From: CAYUYV01 sp964561475
Lineage (GTDB): Bacteria > Pseudomonadota > Alphaproteobacteria > JAJFIK01
Direction: 5' to 3'
NCBI GenBank assembly: GCA_964561475.1
Contig: CAZLPU010000001.1
Location: 1-64,000 of the forward strand
Length of the DNA stretch: 64,000 nucleotides
Shown here: piece by piece, positions 24,959 through 33,121 of the stretch
Layout: every line of letters begins with the position of its first letter
Numbering within the stretch: the stretch's first letter is position 1
Program-made: the position numbers and the translations under genes
Notes under the pieces: model-generated
Databases searched by the model: none
What the model was told of the DNA's origin: nothing
The model's input: the letters and a program-made list of their open reading frames with translations, nothing else

Positions 24959-27900
24959 ATGCTCAGCGTGGAGATGGGGTCGCACATGTCATTCCGTTCT
25001 GTCTCTCAGCTGTTCACGCTGGGCGCTGTCCTGTTCGTTTTCGCGGCAGGGGCACTCAGTCTTTATACTTCCGGCTACATGGAAGAACTGTACCGGGGCG
25101 CTCTCGCGCCGGATGGTTCCATATCCGTGCGCAGCCGCCTCGTTCAGGAGGCCGAGCGCAGTCTCGGCGCCAGGGGGGCTGCCGGGGCCATACGAGAGTA
25201 TGTGCTCACCGGCGAGCCAAATCTCCGCGCCGCTGCCGGAGAGCACCTGGCCAAGGCAGTTCAGGCTGCTGATCTTTACCAGGAGCGCGCCTCCTCCCTG
25301 GCCCACCAGAGGGGCGGGGAGGACTTCGCTCGGGTGATCAGTCAGGTCCGCTCCCTGATCGAAACCGCTGACGGACTGGAGCAGGGCGTTGCTATTGGGC
25401 GCATCGATGCGGTGCTCTCTCAGCTTGCCTCCCTGCGCGCCAGCCTCACGGACCTGGAAACCCAGGCCCGCATTAGCGGCACGGTTGAGCTTGCACAGAA
25501 TGTCCAGACCGTGCTGATCGCAATCTTCGGCGGAATGTTCCTGATTCTGTCCATCGCTGTCCTGATGATCCGAGGCGCAGTGCGCCAGCCACTGGCCGCC
25601 CTGACCCAGGATCTTGAAGACTTGGCTACAGCCCGGGAACAAGGTGGGGTTCAGGACCAGGGGATGGGCCAGGACCAGCGGATAGACCAGGAGCAGGGCA
25701 GCGCCCCGGCGACCCGGTTCTGGGGCACAAACCGCCAGGACGAAATCGGTGCGCTCGCCCGTGCGGTGGAACGGCTGGACAAGATCCGCAGCGCTGAACA
25801 GGCCCATGCAGCGTCCCCGCCGGTTCCCCAGGAGCGGTCCGGTCCCCTTGAGATCAGTCTGACGGGCCCTGGCGGTGATGTCTTTGACAGTGTCGTCTCG
25901 GTCCTGCGTGATGCCGCCAACGACCTGACCGAGCGCGGCGAGCGGCTGGAGACCTGCGGCCGGGAAGGCACAAGCCGGGCGGAAGAGGAGATTGGCCGTC
26001 TCTCCACAGCGGTGACGGAAATCGAGACCATCAAGGAGCGAATGGAGAGCCAGTTCAAGGCCCAGCGCAAGGATGTCCTGACCCTGACCGGTGATCTCAA
26101 AACCGCCCTTGCAATTATTCGTGACACGGATGAAAGCCTCCATGCCAAGATCGAAAAGGTTCTGGGCACCGTCGCTGAGCGCACCCAGGAACTGAACAGC
26201 CGGGTGGGCGGTATGGAAGAAACCGTTCAGACCGCCGCCAGTCAGTTCGAGGCGGCCGGCAATGCTATGACGGCAACCCAGGATGCCGTTTCCGGGCTGA
26301 TGACCGGCGCGCGGGAAGCAGGCGAGGTCATGACCACCGTGACCCAGACGTTCCAGGAGCAGCTCACATCGATGATCGTCGAGATCAAGGGTGAGTTCCA
26401 TGCCGTTCAAGGTGCCGCCGGTGTCCTGAGCGACTGCGTCCGGGACATGGGCGAGGCGGTAAGCGGATTTCGCGGTGAAATGGACAGTACCTTTACGGAG
26501 TTTTCCGGCCGTCTCGGTGCCGCCGCCGACGTTATCCAGCTCACCGCGGACAGAATGGATGTGGTGAGCACGGGACCGGAAGCCGAGGGTCATCGCACAC
26601 GGGAAATTCTCAAAGGGTTCGGTGAAAATGTGGTGGCCGGGATCGCCAAGATCGATCAGGCCATGGAACAGGCCGCTGGCCGGGTCGATGCGCTTGCCCT
26701 GGATATGGCCCAGGTGAGGACGGCCATGGCCGCCAACCCACCAGCCCAGCCCGAGCCCCAGTCGAAAAGCGGCCTGCCGATCATGTCTCCGGAAATGGTG
26801 CGGGAGCTAAAGGAACTCTCGACCCTTCAGGCGGAAGCCATCGGGGAGGCCTGTGAGGACATTCGCACCCTCGCAACGGAACTGGGCGGCATCGAAACCC
26901 GTCTGTCCACTGTCCTGGCCGATGCCCTCAAGGACCCGGCCGCCTTGGAGTCCCTGAGCGAGACCTTCGACGGTATCGTTGGCGGTCTGAGTGACGGCCT
27001 GACCGATGTGGTCGTTCAAATGGGCCGGGTGATGGATGAACAGGGTGTGGCCAGCGCCGCCGCCTCCCGCCAGCATACGGAACTTCGCAGTGCCCTTGAA
27101 GCGGTGACGGATCGTCTCACGGCCCTTGCGGAGGAAATCTCCAGGGTGGCAGAGGGTGAGAGCCGCAGTGACGGTCCTCAGGAGACGTCGGAATCCATTC
27201 AGCGTGACCTGGACGAGGCCCTGGCCCGATTCGGCGACACGGTGGTGGACCATCTCAACCGCCTCGAAGGACAGACCGGCGGTTTGACCCAGGCGCTGGG
27301 CGTTACCTCTGCGATGACCGAGTCCTTGAACGAGGCCGTCGAGAAAGGGTTCACCAGTCTCGAAGCCCTGACCAGCGATCTGTCCGGCCGTCTTGAAAAG
27401 GTTCAAGGGCCTGCCGGGAATGATCAGGACGAGGATCTCAGCGTGCTTCTGGATGACGTGGTCGGACGCATCGAGACCCGCCTCCTGGCCCTCAACAACC
27501 GTGTCGATGATCTCGTTCAGGGCAAGGACACCGGGGATGCGACCATTCCGGTCAATGATCTTCGGACCTGCGTTGAGGAAATGTTGGCCCCATTCGCTCA
27601 GGGTGTTGACGAAGCCGGAGACGGTCTTGATGCCCCTGCCGCCAGTGCCCTCCTGAAGGAGGTTGTGGAGCAGGTGTCCGCCCTGGCGGAGACCGTCGAG
27701 TCCCAGAAAATCGGTGCCATTGGGTCGACCGACCAGGATTCGCGGCTTGTCGGGATCGAAGCGGCCATCGCCGGCCTCAGGGCGGATCTCGACATGAAGC
27801 TTCAGACCCTGGTGGCGTCTTCCCGGGACGAGGGTGATCAGCAGGCTGCGGACCTGGATGATCTGCGTGGTCTCATGGCCCGTCTTGAAGAACAGGCCCA

Positions 27901-28276
27901 CACCGTGTTCCAGAAGGTCGAGACGCAGGAGCCTTCCGACCTGATCCTGGAAGCGGAACCCGTGGTTCAGTCTCTCTCCAGTCTGGTCGATTCCCTACGG
28001 GCAAGCGGACACCTCGTTCCCGAGGCGGACAGTCTGGGAAATGCGGTCAGCGACATCAAGGTGGTGGCCGGGATCATCGAGACGATCGAACGCCGCGCCT
28101 CGGACCTGGCCGATCAGATCAAGGACGGGGACGCCAGTGCGGATCTTGATGATCCGGCTGCGGCCCTTGAGCAGCTTGAAGCCATGAAGGTCAGGCTCGG
28201 CAACATTGCCGAGGCCTTGAGCGGTATCGGTGAGCAGGAACCCGATGATGGGGAGATTCGTCAGACCGCCTCCTGA
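24959..28276 (+). CDS. Large HAMP/coiled-coil membrane protein
   Basis: A 1105-residue protein. TM1 is about residues 18-37 and TM2 about 183-205 (VLIAIFGGMFLILSIAVLMI), enclosing a mostly helical periplasmic region like those of chemoreceptors. A HAMP-like segment follows (VRQPLAALTQDLEDLA and DEIGALARAVERLDKI), split by a Gln/Asp/Gly low-complexity insert. The remaining 800 residues are predicted coiled coil rich in Glu, Ala, Leu and Asp. The conserved MCP signalling hairpin, histidine kinase, GGDEF or EAL motifs are not seen. The topology suggests a sensor, but the output is unknown. ATG 24986 is an alternative start. An intrinsic terminator overlaps its stop codon. It sits between the GvpL/F-type gene and the PYP module. 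Confidence 0.75.
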   Translation: MLSVEMGSHMSFRSVSQLFTLGAVLFVFAAGALSLYTSGYMEELYRGALAPDGSISVRSRLVQEAERSLGARGAAGAIREYVLTGEPNLRAAAGEHLAKAVQAADLYQERASSLAHQRGGEDFARVISQVRSLIETADGLEQGVAIGRIDAVLSQLASLRASLTDLETQARISGTVELAQNVQTVLIAIFGGMFLILSIAVLMIRGAVRQPLAALTQDLEDLATAREQGGVQDQGMGQDQRIDQEQGSAPATRFWGTNRQDEIGALARAVERLDKIRSAEQAHAASPPVPQERSGPLEISLTGPGGDVFDSVVSVLRDAANDLTERGERLETCGREGTSRAEEEIGRLSTAVTEIETIKERMESQFKAQRKDVLTLTGDLKTALAIIRDTDESLHAKIEKVLGTVAERTQELNSRVGGMEETVQTAASQFEAAGNAMTATQDAVSGLMTGAREAGEVMTTVTQTFQEQLTSMIVEIKGEFHAVQGAAGVLSDCVRDMGEAVSGFRGEMDSTFTEFSGRLGAAADVIQLTADRMDVVSTGPEAEGHRTREILKGFGENVVAGIAKIDQAMEQAAGRVDALALDMAQVRTAMAANPPAQPEPQSKSGLPIMSPEMVRELKELSTLQAEAIGEACEDIRTLATELGGIETRLSTVLADALKDPAALESLSETFDGIVGGLSDGLTDVVVQMGRVMDEQGVASAAASRQHTELRSALEAVTDRLTALAEEISRVAEGESRSDGPQETSESIQRDLDEALARFGDTVVDHLNRLEGQTGGLTQALGVTSAMTESLNEAVEKGFTSLEALTSDLSGRLEKVQGPAGNDQDEDLSVLLDDVVGRIETRLLALNNRVDDLVQGKDTGDATIPVNDLRTCVEEMLAPFAQGVDEAGDGLDAPAASALLKEVVEQVSALAETVESQKIGAIGSTDQDSRLVGIEAAIAGLRADLDMKLQTLVASSRDEGDQQAADLDDLRGLMARLEEQAHTVFQKVETQEPSDLILEAEPVVQSLSSLVDSLRASGHLVPEADSLGNAVSDIKVVAGIIETIERRASDLADQIKDGDASADLDDPAAALEQLEAMKVRLGNIAEALSGIGEQEPDDGEIRQTAS

Positions 28277-28289
28277 TGGGAGGCGGTTT
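28265..28289 (+). terminator. Rho-independent terminator
   Basis: ACCGCCTCC (28265-28273) pairs with GGAGGCGGT (28279-28287) across a 5-base loop, followed by TTTC. The stop codon of the large HAMP protein lies within the hairpin. It also lies between this gene and the convergent pcl. Confidence 0.75.
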
Positions 28290-28367
28290 CTCTCGCAGGG
28301 CTTCTAGCCTCCCGGTCCGGAGCCCTGACCGATCTGGAGCCATCACCGGTCCGAGACAAGCCTCGGA

Positions 28368-29657
28368 TTATCCCGCAGCAGCCCTCAGGCCCATACCATC
28401 CTGGGCTTCTTCCGCAAGGCCGCCTGGCATTTCACCGGGCAACTGACTGGTGAAGCTCAGGACCCGGGGACGCTCATGGACGGAAAGCCGTTCCTTGCAC
28501 CAGTCTTCCAGGGTCCGGACGATTGCAGCGGACGGGACCGCACCTTCAGCCAGGACGATATGGGCTTTCAGACGGTCCAACCCCTCGTCCTGGGCGAGGT
28601 TGACGCTGCATCGGTCCACAAGCGCATGGTCCGCAATCACCGAAGCGATCCGCCCCGGGAAAATATTGGTCCCGCCCACCTGAACCGCATTGTCCCTGCG
28701 GCCCGCAGGACGGAACCGTCTTGGCCCGCGTTTCTCCGAACCCGTTGGCGGTTCCCAGATCAGCATGTCCATTGGTTCGACGGGTGCTGCGCACCGGGTC
28801 TGTGCCATGGAGCCATGCTGGTCGGCGGCGGCGTGGGTCTCACGAATGAGCTGGCCTTGACCGTCCGTACGCCAATGGGGCAGCAGGGTATAGGCCCCGT
28901 CCGGATCGGTCCGCCAGCCGATGCCTGCCGTCTCGGACGCCCCATAGATTTCCACGAGCCGGGACAACCCATTGTTCATCAGAGACCGGGACAAGGCCCG
29001 TGGCATGGGTGCGGTGGACGTGGTGCCTTCAATATCCGCGCCGAAAGTGGGGACCGTTTTCACCAGATAGTTCCAGAAGCTCGGTGAGGAGATGATCAGA
29101 TCACCCTCCTGAAGCAGACCGGCCCATTGGGACGGACCGATGCCTGAGCCCTCCACCACGGGGATGTCGAGCCGCTCAGGCAGCAGGATGGTGAAGAGAA
29201 AGCCGTAGATGTGGTGGCAGGGAACGCAGGCGATGAGTCTGCGCCGGCCCTCGAACAGAGGTGCGAATGCGTCGATCTCCTGCCACAGATCTTCCACCCG
29301 GTGGGTGCAGGGCTTGGGCTGACCGGTGCTGCCCGAGGTTAGGAAGGTCAGACGCTCGCTGGCCCGTTCCAGGCTGGCCCTGAGGATGTCCGCCCAGCGT
29401 CCGAGAGTGCGGTCCCGGAGGAGATAGTCCTCAACGCCGCTTTCATGCATGTGAAACAGTTCATTGATCCGTCCGGCAGCGGACAGGATCTCAAGGGAAT
29501 CGAGGTCAATTCCGCTTTCGTCCAGGGCGGTTTGCGCGCTCCAGGAGGCTGCTTCCACAGGGTCGATGCGGCGCCCGCAGCCATCCCGCAGTTCAGCGGC
29601 CACGGCGGACTTGATGACACGCAGCAATACGGACGGATCGAGATCAAGCTGAGTCAT
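28368..29657 (-). CDS. pcl: p-Coumarate CoA ligase of the PYP module
   Basis: A 429-residue AMP-forming adenylate enzyme. It should convert p-coumarate to p-coumaroyl-CoA, the donor for PYP chromophore attachment. The P-loop is TSGSTGQPK (107-115), the A5 motif YGASETAG (238-245), and GRRDNAVQVGGTNIFP (319-334) is the A8 hinge. The N-terminus (GIDLDSLEILSAAGRINELF) looks like an acyl-carrier-type segment. The C-terminal A10 motif reads LPGEMPGGLAE, where the usual form is LPRNAMGKL, so the catalytic lysine position is Gly413. The protein is shorter than plant 4CL (about 550), as are other PYP-linked ligases. It is divergent from pyp-tal; this context, more than sequence, sets the substrate. 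Confidence 0.85.
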   Translation of the reverse strand: MTQLDLDPSVLLRVIKSAVAAELRDGCGRRIDPVEAASWSAQTALDESGIDLDSLEILSAAGRINELFHMHESGVEDYLLRDRTLGRWADILRASLERASERLTFLTSGSTGQPKPCTHRVEDLWQEIDAFAPLFEGRRRLIACVPCHHIYGFLFTILLPERLDIPVVEGSGIGPSQWAGLLQEGDLIISSPSFWNYLVKTVPTFGADIEGTTSTAPMPRALSRSLMNNGLSRLVEIYGASETAGIGWRTDPDGAYTLLPHWRTDGQGQLIRETHAAADQHGSMAQTRCAAPVEPMDMLIWEPPTGSEKRGPRRFRPAGRRDNAVQVGGTNIFPGRIASVIADHALVDRCSVNLAQDEGLDRLKAHIVLAEGAVPSAAIVRTLEDWCKERLSVHERPRVLSFTSQLPGEMPGGLAEEAQDGMGLRAAAG

Positions 29658-30023
29658 GGGTTTCCCTGGGGTTTCTCTGGGGCATCCCTGAGGCTTCGCT
29701 GAGAAGTCAGGCGGGGTTCCTGGCGCGGTGTCCCGCTGGACATGACAGGCCGGCTATGGGCGTCGAAAGCCTGCCGCCCGATCCTGCCCCAAGCCTTCAA
29801 GAATTGGCGTTCTGATTTGGGACAGGCCCACCATGTCCGGCAAAATACGAGAGAAACTATACCTACCCAAGTTTAACCGATTCTTATGCGTTCCGTTCTA
29901 TTCCGGGCCTGTTGGTGTGCGTGAGCGGTCAGTCCATGACCCATACGGACACGCTTTCTTCTCCCCCTGGTCCGCACACGGCCCGACTTTCCGTCATGTC
30001 TGGATCCAAACAAGGACGCTGGG
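29658..30023. promoter_or_regulatory. Divergent pcl/pyp control region (366 bp, no gene)
   Basis: This gap must hold both promoters of the PYP module. A perfect inverted repeat TGTCC-CGCT-GGACA lies at 29729-29742, about 70 bases upstream of pcl. Toward pyp there is an AT-richer stretch near 29840-29890 with a poor TTGGGA (29817)/CAAAAT (29841) pair at 18-base spacing. I found no TGT-N12-ACA site of the PpsR/CrtJ type. The pyp ribosome site AAGGA is at 30012-30016, 7 bases before the ATG. Confidence 0.5.
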
Positions 30024-30398
30024 ATGGAAATCATCAAATTCGCGAGCGATGACGTGGCCAATCTCCTGGCCCAGGACCCGAGCCGCCTGGATGGTCTGCC
30101 CTTCGGCGCCATCCTGATTGACCGGGAGGGGGTGGTCACCAAATACAACAAGGCCGAGTCCTTCATGTCTGGCCGTCTGCCCGAGGATGTTCTCGGAAAG
30201 AACTTTTTCAAGGATATTGCGCCGTGTACGAAAGGCGCTCAGTTCGAGGAGCGGTTCAATGCGGGCCTCGCTTCGGGTGCGGTCAATACGGTGTTCGAAT
30301 ATGCCTTCACTTTTGAGCAGAAGCCGACGAAAGTCCGTGTTCATATGAAAACATGCAGCAGGGACGAGGGCATCTGGGTCTTCGTGAAGCGCCTGTGA
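30024..30398 (+). CDS. pyp: Photoactive yellow protein
   Basis: A 124-residue PAS-fold blue-light receptor, one residue shorter than Halorhodospira halophila PYP. It aligns end to end: LDGLPFGAILID, then GKNFFKDIAPCT, and VRVHMK..WVFVKRL. The chromophore cysteine is Cys68 (Cys69 in Halorhodospira). The phenolate-binding pair is Tyr41 and Glu45 (Tyr42, Glu46), and Arg51 matches Arg52. The Thr50 position is Ser49 here. The p-coumaroyl group would be bound by a thioester and isomerise on absorbing blue light. It overlaps tal by one base (TGATG), so PYP and its chromophore enzyme are made together. No output partner is fused to it. Confidence 0.96.
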   Translation: MEIIKFASDDVANLLAQDPSRLDGLPFGAILIDREGVVTKYNKAESFMSGRLPEDVLGKNFFKDIAPCTKGAQFEERFNAGLASGAVNTVFEYAFTFEQKPTKVRVHMKTCSRDEGIWVFVKRL

Positions 30399-32032
30399 TG
30401 CCCGTGTCCTCGGAAGCATGCGAGACGCAGAGTCTGGATCGCGTTCCCGTCCTGTTCGACGGTACCGGAGAGATTTCGGTCCGCGATATCGAGGCCATCG
30501 CCTTGGGGCAGGCAACGGTTGTGGTGCCGCCTTCGGCCCGGGCGCGCATGGCCGCCGCCAGCGAGGTCCTGGATAAATTTCGCCGGGAGAACCGTCTGGT
30601 GTACGGGGTCACCACCGGGTTCGGTCCCCTGGCCCGATCCTATGTGGACGGGTCTCTCAGCGGCGAATTGCAGCGCAACCTCGTCTATCATCTGGCATCC
30701 GGGACCGGTGATCCTTTGCCTCCGGAGGAAGCCCGCAGTGTCGCGGCCGCGCGGCTGGCCACCCTGGTTCGTGGTCATTCCGGAGTGCGGCTGGGGGTGG
30801 CGGAGCTTTTGGCGGCCATGCTCAACGAAGGGCTCGCCCCGGTCATTCCGGAAAAGGGCTCCGTCGGAGCAAGCGGTGATCTGACCCCCCTCTCTCATCT
30901 TGCCCTTGCGTTGATGGGGGAGGGGGAGATCCTTGTTCAGGGTGCGGCGCGTCATGCCGGACAGGTTCTGACGGCCCATGGGCTGATGCCCCTTACCCTG
31001 GATCACAAGGACGGCCTTGCCCTGGTGAACGGGACCTCCGCGACAGCGGGTATCGCCGCCCTGAATGGTGTGCGCGCCCGGCGGCTTCTTGCCGTGGCCG
31101 CGGATGCCTCGGTTTTGTATACGGAACTTTTGGGCGGGCACCGGGGGGCGTGGCATCCCCTGGCAGGTGCGGTGCGGGGGCATCCGGGTCAGCGGGTGCT
31201 CCATGAGCGCCTGTGGGAGGCAAGCGGGGACAGTGACCGCCTTACTCCGCTGGAAGATCTTCCGCCCCGCCATGATCCGGAGCTCGTCCGGGATCAGGTG
31301 CGGGTGGAGCAGCCCCTGCCCCAGGATCCGTATTCCATGCGCTGCGTGCCTCAGCTCCTGGGGGCCTGCCTGGACATGCTGGACCACCATGACCGGGTCA
31401 TTGCCACGGAACTCAATGCCGTGACCGACAATCCCCTGGTCTTTCCCGACGAGCACCCGGTGCTTCTTCATGCCGGGAACTTTTTCGGTCAGCATGGGGC
31501 CTTTGTCTCGGACAGTCTGACCAATGCCGTGATCGCCATGGCGGGGCTTGCAGAGCGCCAGATAGCGCGGCTTACGGATCCGGCCTTGAACGGTGAACTG
31601 CCCGCCTTTCTTTCGCCCCGCCAGCCAGGGCTCCATAGCGGCTTCATGGGGGCCCAGGTGACGGCAAGCGCCCTGCTTGCGGAAATGCGCGCAAAAGCCG
31701 CGCCGGTCTGTATCCAGTCGATCCCAACAAACGGCAACAACCAGGATGTTGTTCCGATGGGGACGATTGCCGCGCGCCGGGCGGGCGACATGCTGAATGA
31801 TGCCGCGCGGATCCTCTCCATTCTCTGTCTCGCGGTGACCCAGGCCTTTGAACTGAAGGGTGGATTTCGCCCGGGCCACGGCTTCGCACAGACCTCAGCC
31901 GCCCTTGCCCGCCATGTGCGCGACCATGCGCCCTTTCTCGACGCCGACCGTCCCCTTTCCGCAGAAATTGGGGCGCTAGCCAAGGTGATCCGGGAGGGCG
32001 GGCTCCGAGCCAAACCCTTTACATCAGATTAG
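30398..32032 (+). CDS. tal: Tyrosine ammonia-lyase
   Basis: A 544-residue MIO-dependent aromatic ammonia-lyase that turns L-tyrosine into p-coumarate, the PYP chromophore precursor. The MIO prosthetic group forms from Ala158-Ser159-Gly160 in GSVGASGDLTPLSHLALAL. The catalytic Tyr69 is in VYGVTTGFGPL, and QDPYSMRC and NNQDVV are conserved. Selectivity residues are His98-Leu99 in NLVYHLASG, matching His89-Leu90 of Rhodobacter TAL; phenylalanine-lyases have Phe-Leu and histidine-lyases Ser-His there, so tyrosine is the likely substrate. The start at 30398 overlaps the pyp stop; an upstream in-frame ATG at 30353 lies inside pyp and is unlikely. It is convergent in purpose with pcl. Confidence 0.92.
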   Translation: MPVSSEACETQSLDRVPVLFDGTGEISVRDIEAIALGQATVVVPPSARARMAAASEVLDKFRRENRLVYGVTTGFGPLARSYVDGSLSGELQRNLVYHLASGTGDPLPPEEARSVAAARLATLVRGHSGVRLGVAELLAAMLNEGLAPVIPEKGSVGASGDLTPLSHLALALMGEGEILVQGAARHAGQVLTAHGLMPLTLDHKDGLALVNGTSATAGIAALNGVRARRLLAVAADASVLYTELLGGHRGAWHPLAGAVRGHPGQRVLHERLWEASGDSDRLTPLEDLPPRHDPELVRDQVRVEQPLPQDPYSMRCVPQLLGACLDMLDHHDRVIATELNAVTDNPLVFPDEHPVLLHAGNFFGQHGAFVSDSLTNAVIAMAGLAERQIARLTDPALNGELPAFLSPRQPGLHSGFMGAQVTASALLAEMRAKAAPVCIQSIPTNGNNQDVVPMGTIAARRAGDMLNDAARILSILCLAVTQAFELKGGFRPGHGFAQTSAALARHVRDHAPFLDADRPLSAEIGALAKVIREGGLRAKPFTSD

Positions 32033-32043
32033 AACAGTTCTAA
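32029..32043. promoter_or_regulatory. Perfect 15-bp palindrome before the metal transporter operon
   Basis: TTAGAACAGTTCTAA is a perfect inverted repeat around a central A. It overlaps the tal stop codon and lies 41 bases before troA. Right after it, TAGCCTA (32051-32057) is the reverse complement of TAGGCTA found upstream of mntR. An operator for metal-dependent repression is plausible; a hairpin that ends tal transcription is also possible. Confidence 0.5.
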
Positions 32044-32083
32044 GTATGCCTAGCCTAACAATTAACCTTTGACAGGTGGCGCG

Positions 32084-33121
32084 ATGGCATATGCCCTGAG
32101 ATTGTTCTTCCGCTCATGGTGGGCCGCGGTGGCGCTCATCCTGGCCAATACGGCGCTGGCGGACGACCGTTCCGCGACGACCCCGCGCATTGTCACCACC
32201 ACCGCCATGATCGGCGAGCCCCTCACGGTGATTGCCGATGACAAGGCCCAAGTGGAATTCCTGCTTGGGGAAGGGGTGGATCCCCATCTTTATCGTCCGA
32301 CCCGGTCCGATATTGTCCGCCTGACCCGCGCGGATATCATCCTTTACAATGGTCTGTCCCTGGAGGCGCAACTCATGCGCCCCATCGAACAATTGCGGTC
32401 CCGGGCGAAAGTGCTCGCCATTGCGGAAGCGGTGGATGACGGTCTGTGGCTGCCCTATGACAACGGTCCCGGCGACCCCCATTTGTGGATGGATCCCCAG
32501 CTTTGGCGCCAGGCTCTGAGCGCGGCTGTTGCCTTTGTTCAGGACTCGGATCCGGACAATCGGGACGCCTATCGCGCCGGTGCGGATGCCTATTTCCAGG
32601 TGCTGGACCAGTTGAACATCTATGCCGCTGATGTGATGGCCACCATTCCGAAAGAGGCCCGGGTTCTCATCACGGCCCATGATGCATTCAACTATTTCGG
32701 TGCCCGGTTCGGCATCGAGGTCAGGGGCATCCAGGGTATCAGTACCGAGAGCGAAGCGGGTCTTCGGGAAATCGAGGCGCTTGTGGATCTCCTGGTCGAG
32801 CGCAAGGTCCCGGCGGTGTTCGTGGAAACATCCGTCAGTGAGCGTCAGGTCCGGGCCCTGATCGACGGAGCGGCGGCCCGGGGGCACGAGGTCACCGTTG
32901 GCGGCACCCTTTACTCCGATGCCATGGGCCGAACGGGAACCTATGAGGGGACCTATATCGGCATGATGGACCACAACGTCACCACCATCGCCAGGGCCCT
33001 GGGAGGCCAGGCGCCCGTCGGTGGCGCGTTCGGTCGTCTGACTGCCGGCTCTGGGCCGGGAGAGGGTGAACCTCAAAGCGGTGCCACCCGGAATGATCCG
33101 CCTGGGGACCCTGAACCATGA
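32084..33121 (+). CDS. troA: Manganese/zinc ABC transporter substrate-binding protein
   Basis: A 345-residue cluster A-I metal-binding protein with signal peptide WWAAVALILANTALA. Predicted ligands are His68 (VDPHLYRP), His133 (GDPHLWMDP), His199 (TAHDAFNYFG) and Asp279 (LYSDAMG), the same pattern and numbering that I recall for Treponema TroA. The central helix linker LRSR...ALSAAV is normal. It has no His-rich loop of the ZnuA type, which favours manganese or iron over zinc. It overlaps the ATPase gene by ATGA. The C-terminal 25 residues are Gly/Pro-rich and look disordered. MntR at 56.2 kb is the probable regulator. The symbol is by family; sitA or mntC would be equally fair. Confidence 0.88.
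   Translation: MAYALRLFFRSWWAAVALILANTALADDRSATTPRIVTTTAMIGEPLTVIADDKAQVEFLLGEGVDPHLYRPTRSDIVRLTRADIILYNGLSLEAQLMRPIEQLRSRAKVLAIAEAVDDGLWLPYDNGPGDPHLWMDPQLWRQALSAAVAFVQDSDPDNRDAYRAGADAYFQVLDQLNIYAADVMATIPKEARVLITAHDAFNYFGARFGIEVRGIQGISTESEAGLREIEALVDLLVERKVPAVFVETSVSERQVRALIDGAAARGHEVTVGGTLYSDAMGRTGTYEGTYIGMMDHNVTTIARALGGQAPVGGAFGRLTAGSGPGEGEPQSGATRNDPPGDPEP

Noticed and set aside
29658..30023. PpsR/CrtJ light-oxygen operator in the pcl/pyp region
   Set aside because: TGT and ACA triplets occur, but none with the 12-base spacing required.
30398..32032. Histidine ammonia-lyase (hutH)
   Set aside because: The selectivity pair is His-Leu, not Ser-His, and the gene overlaps pyp; no other hut genes are present.
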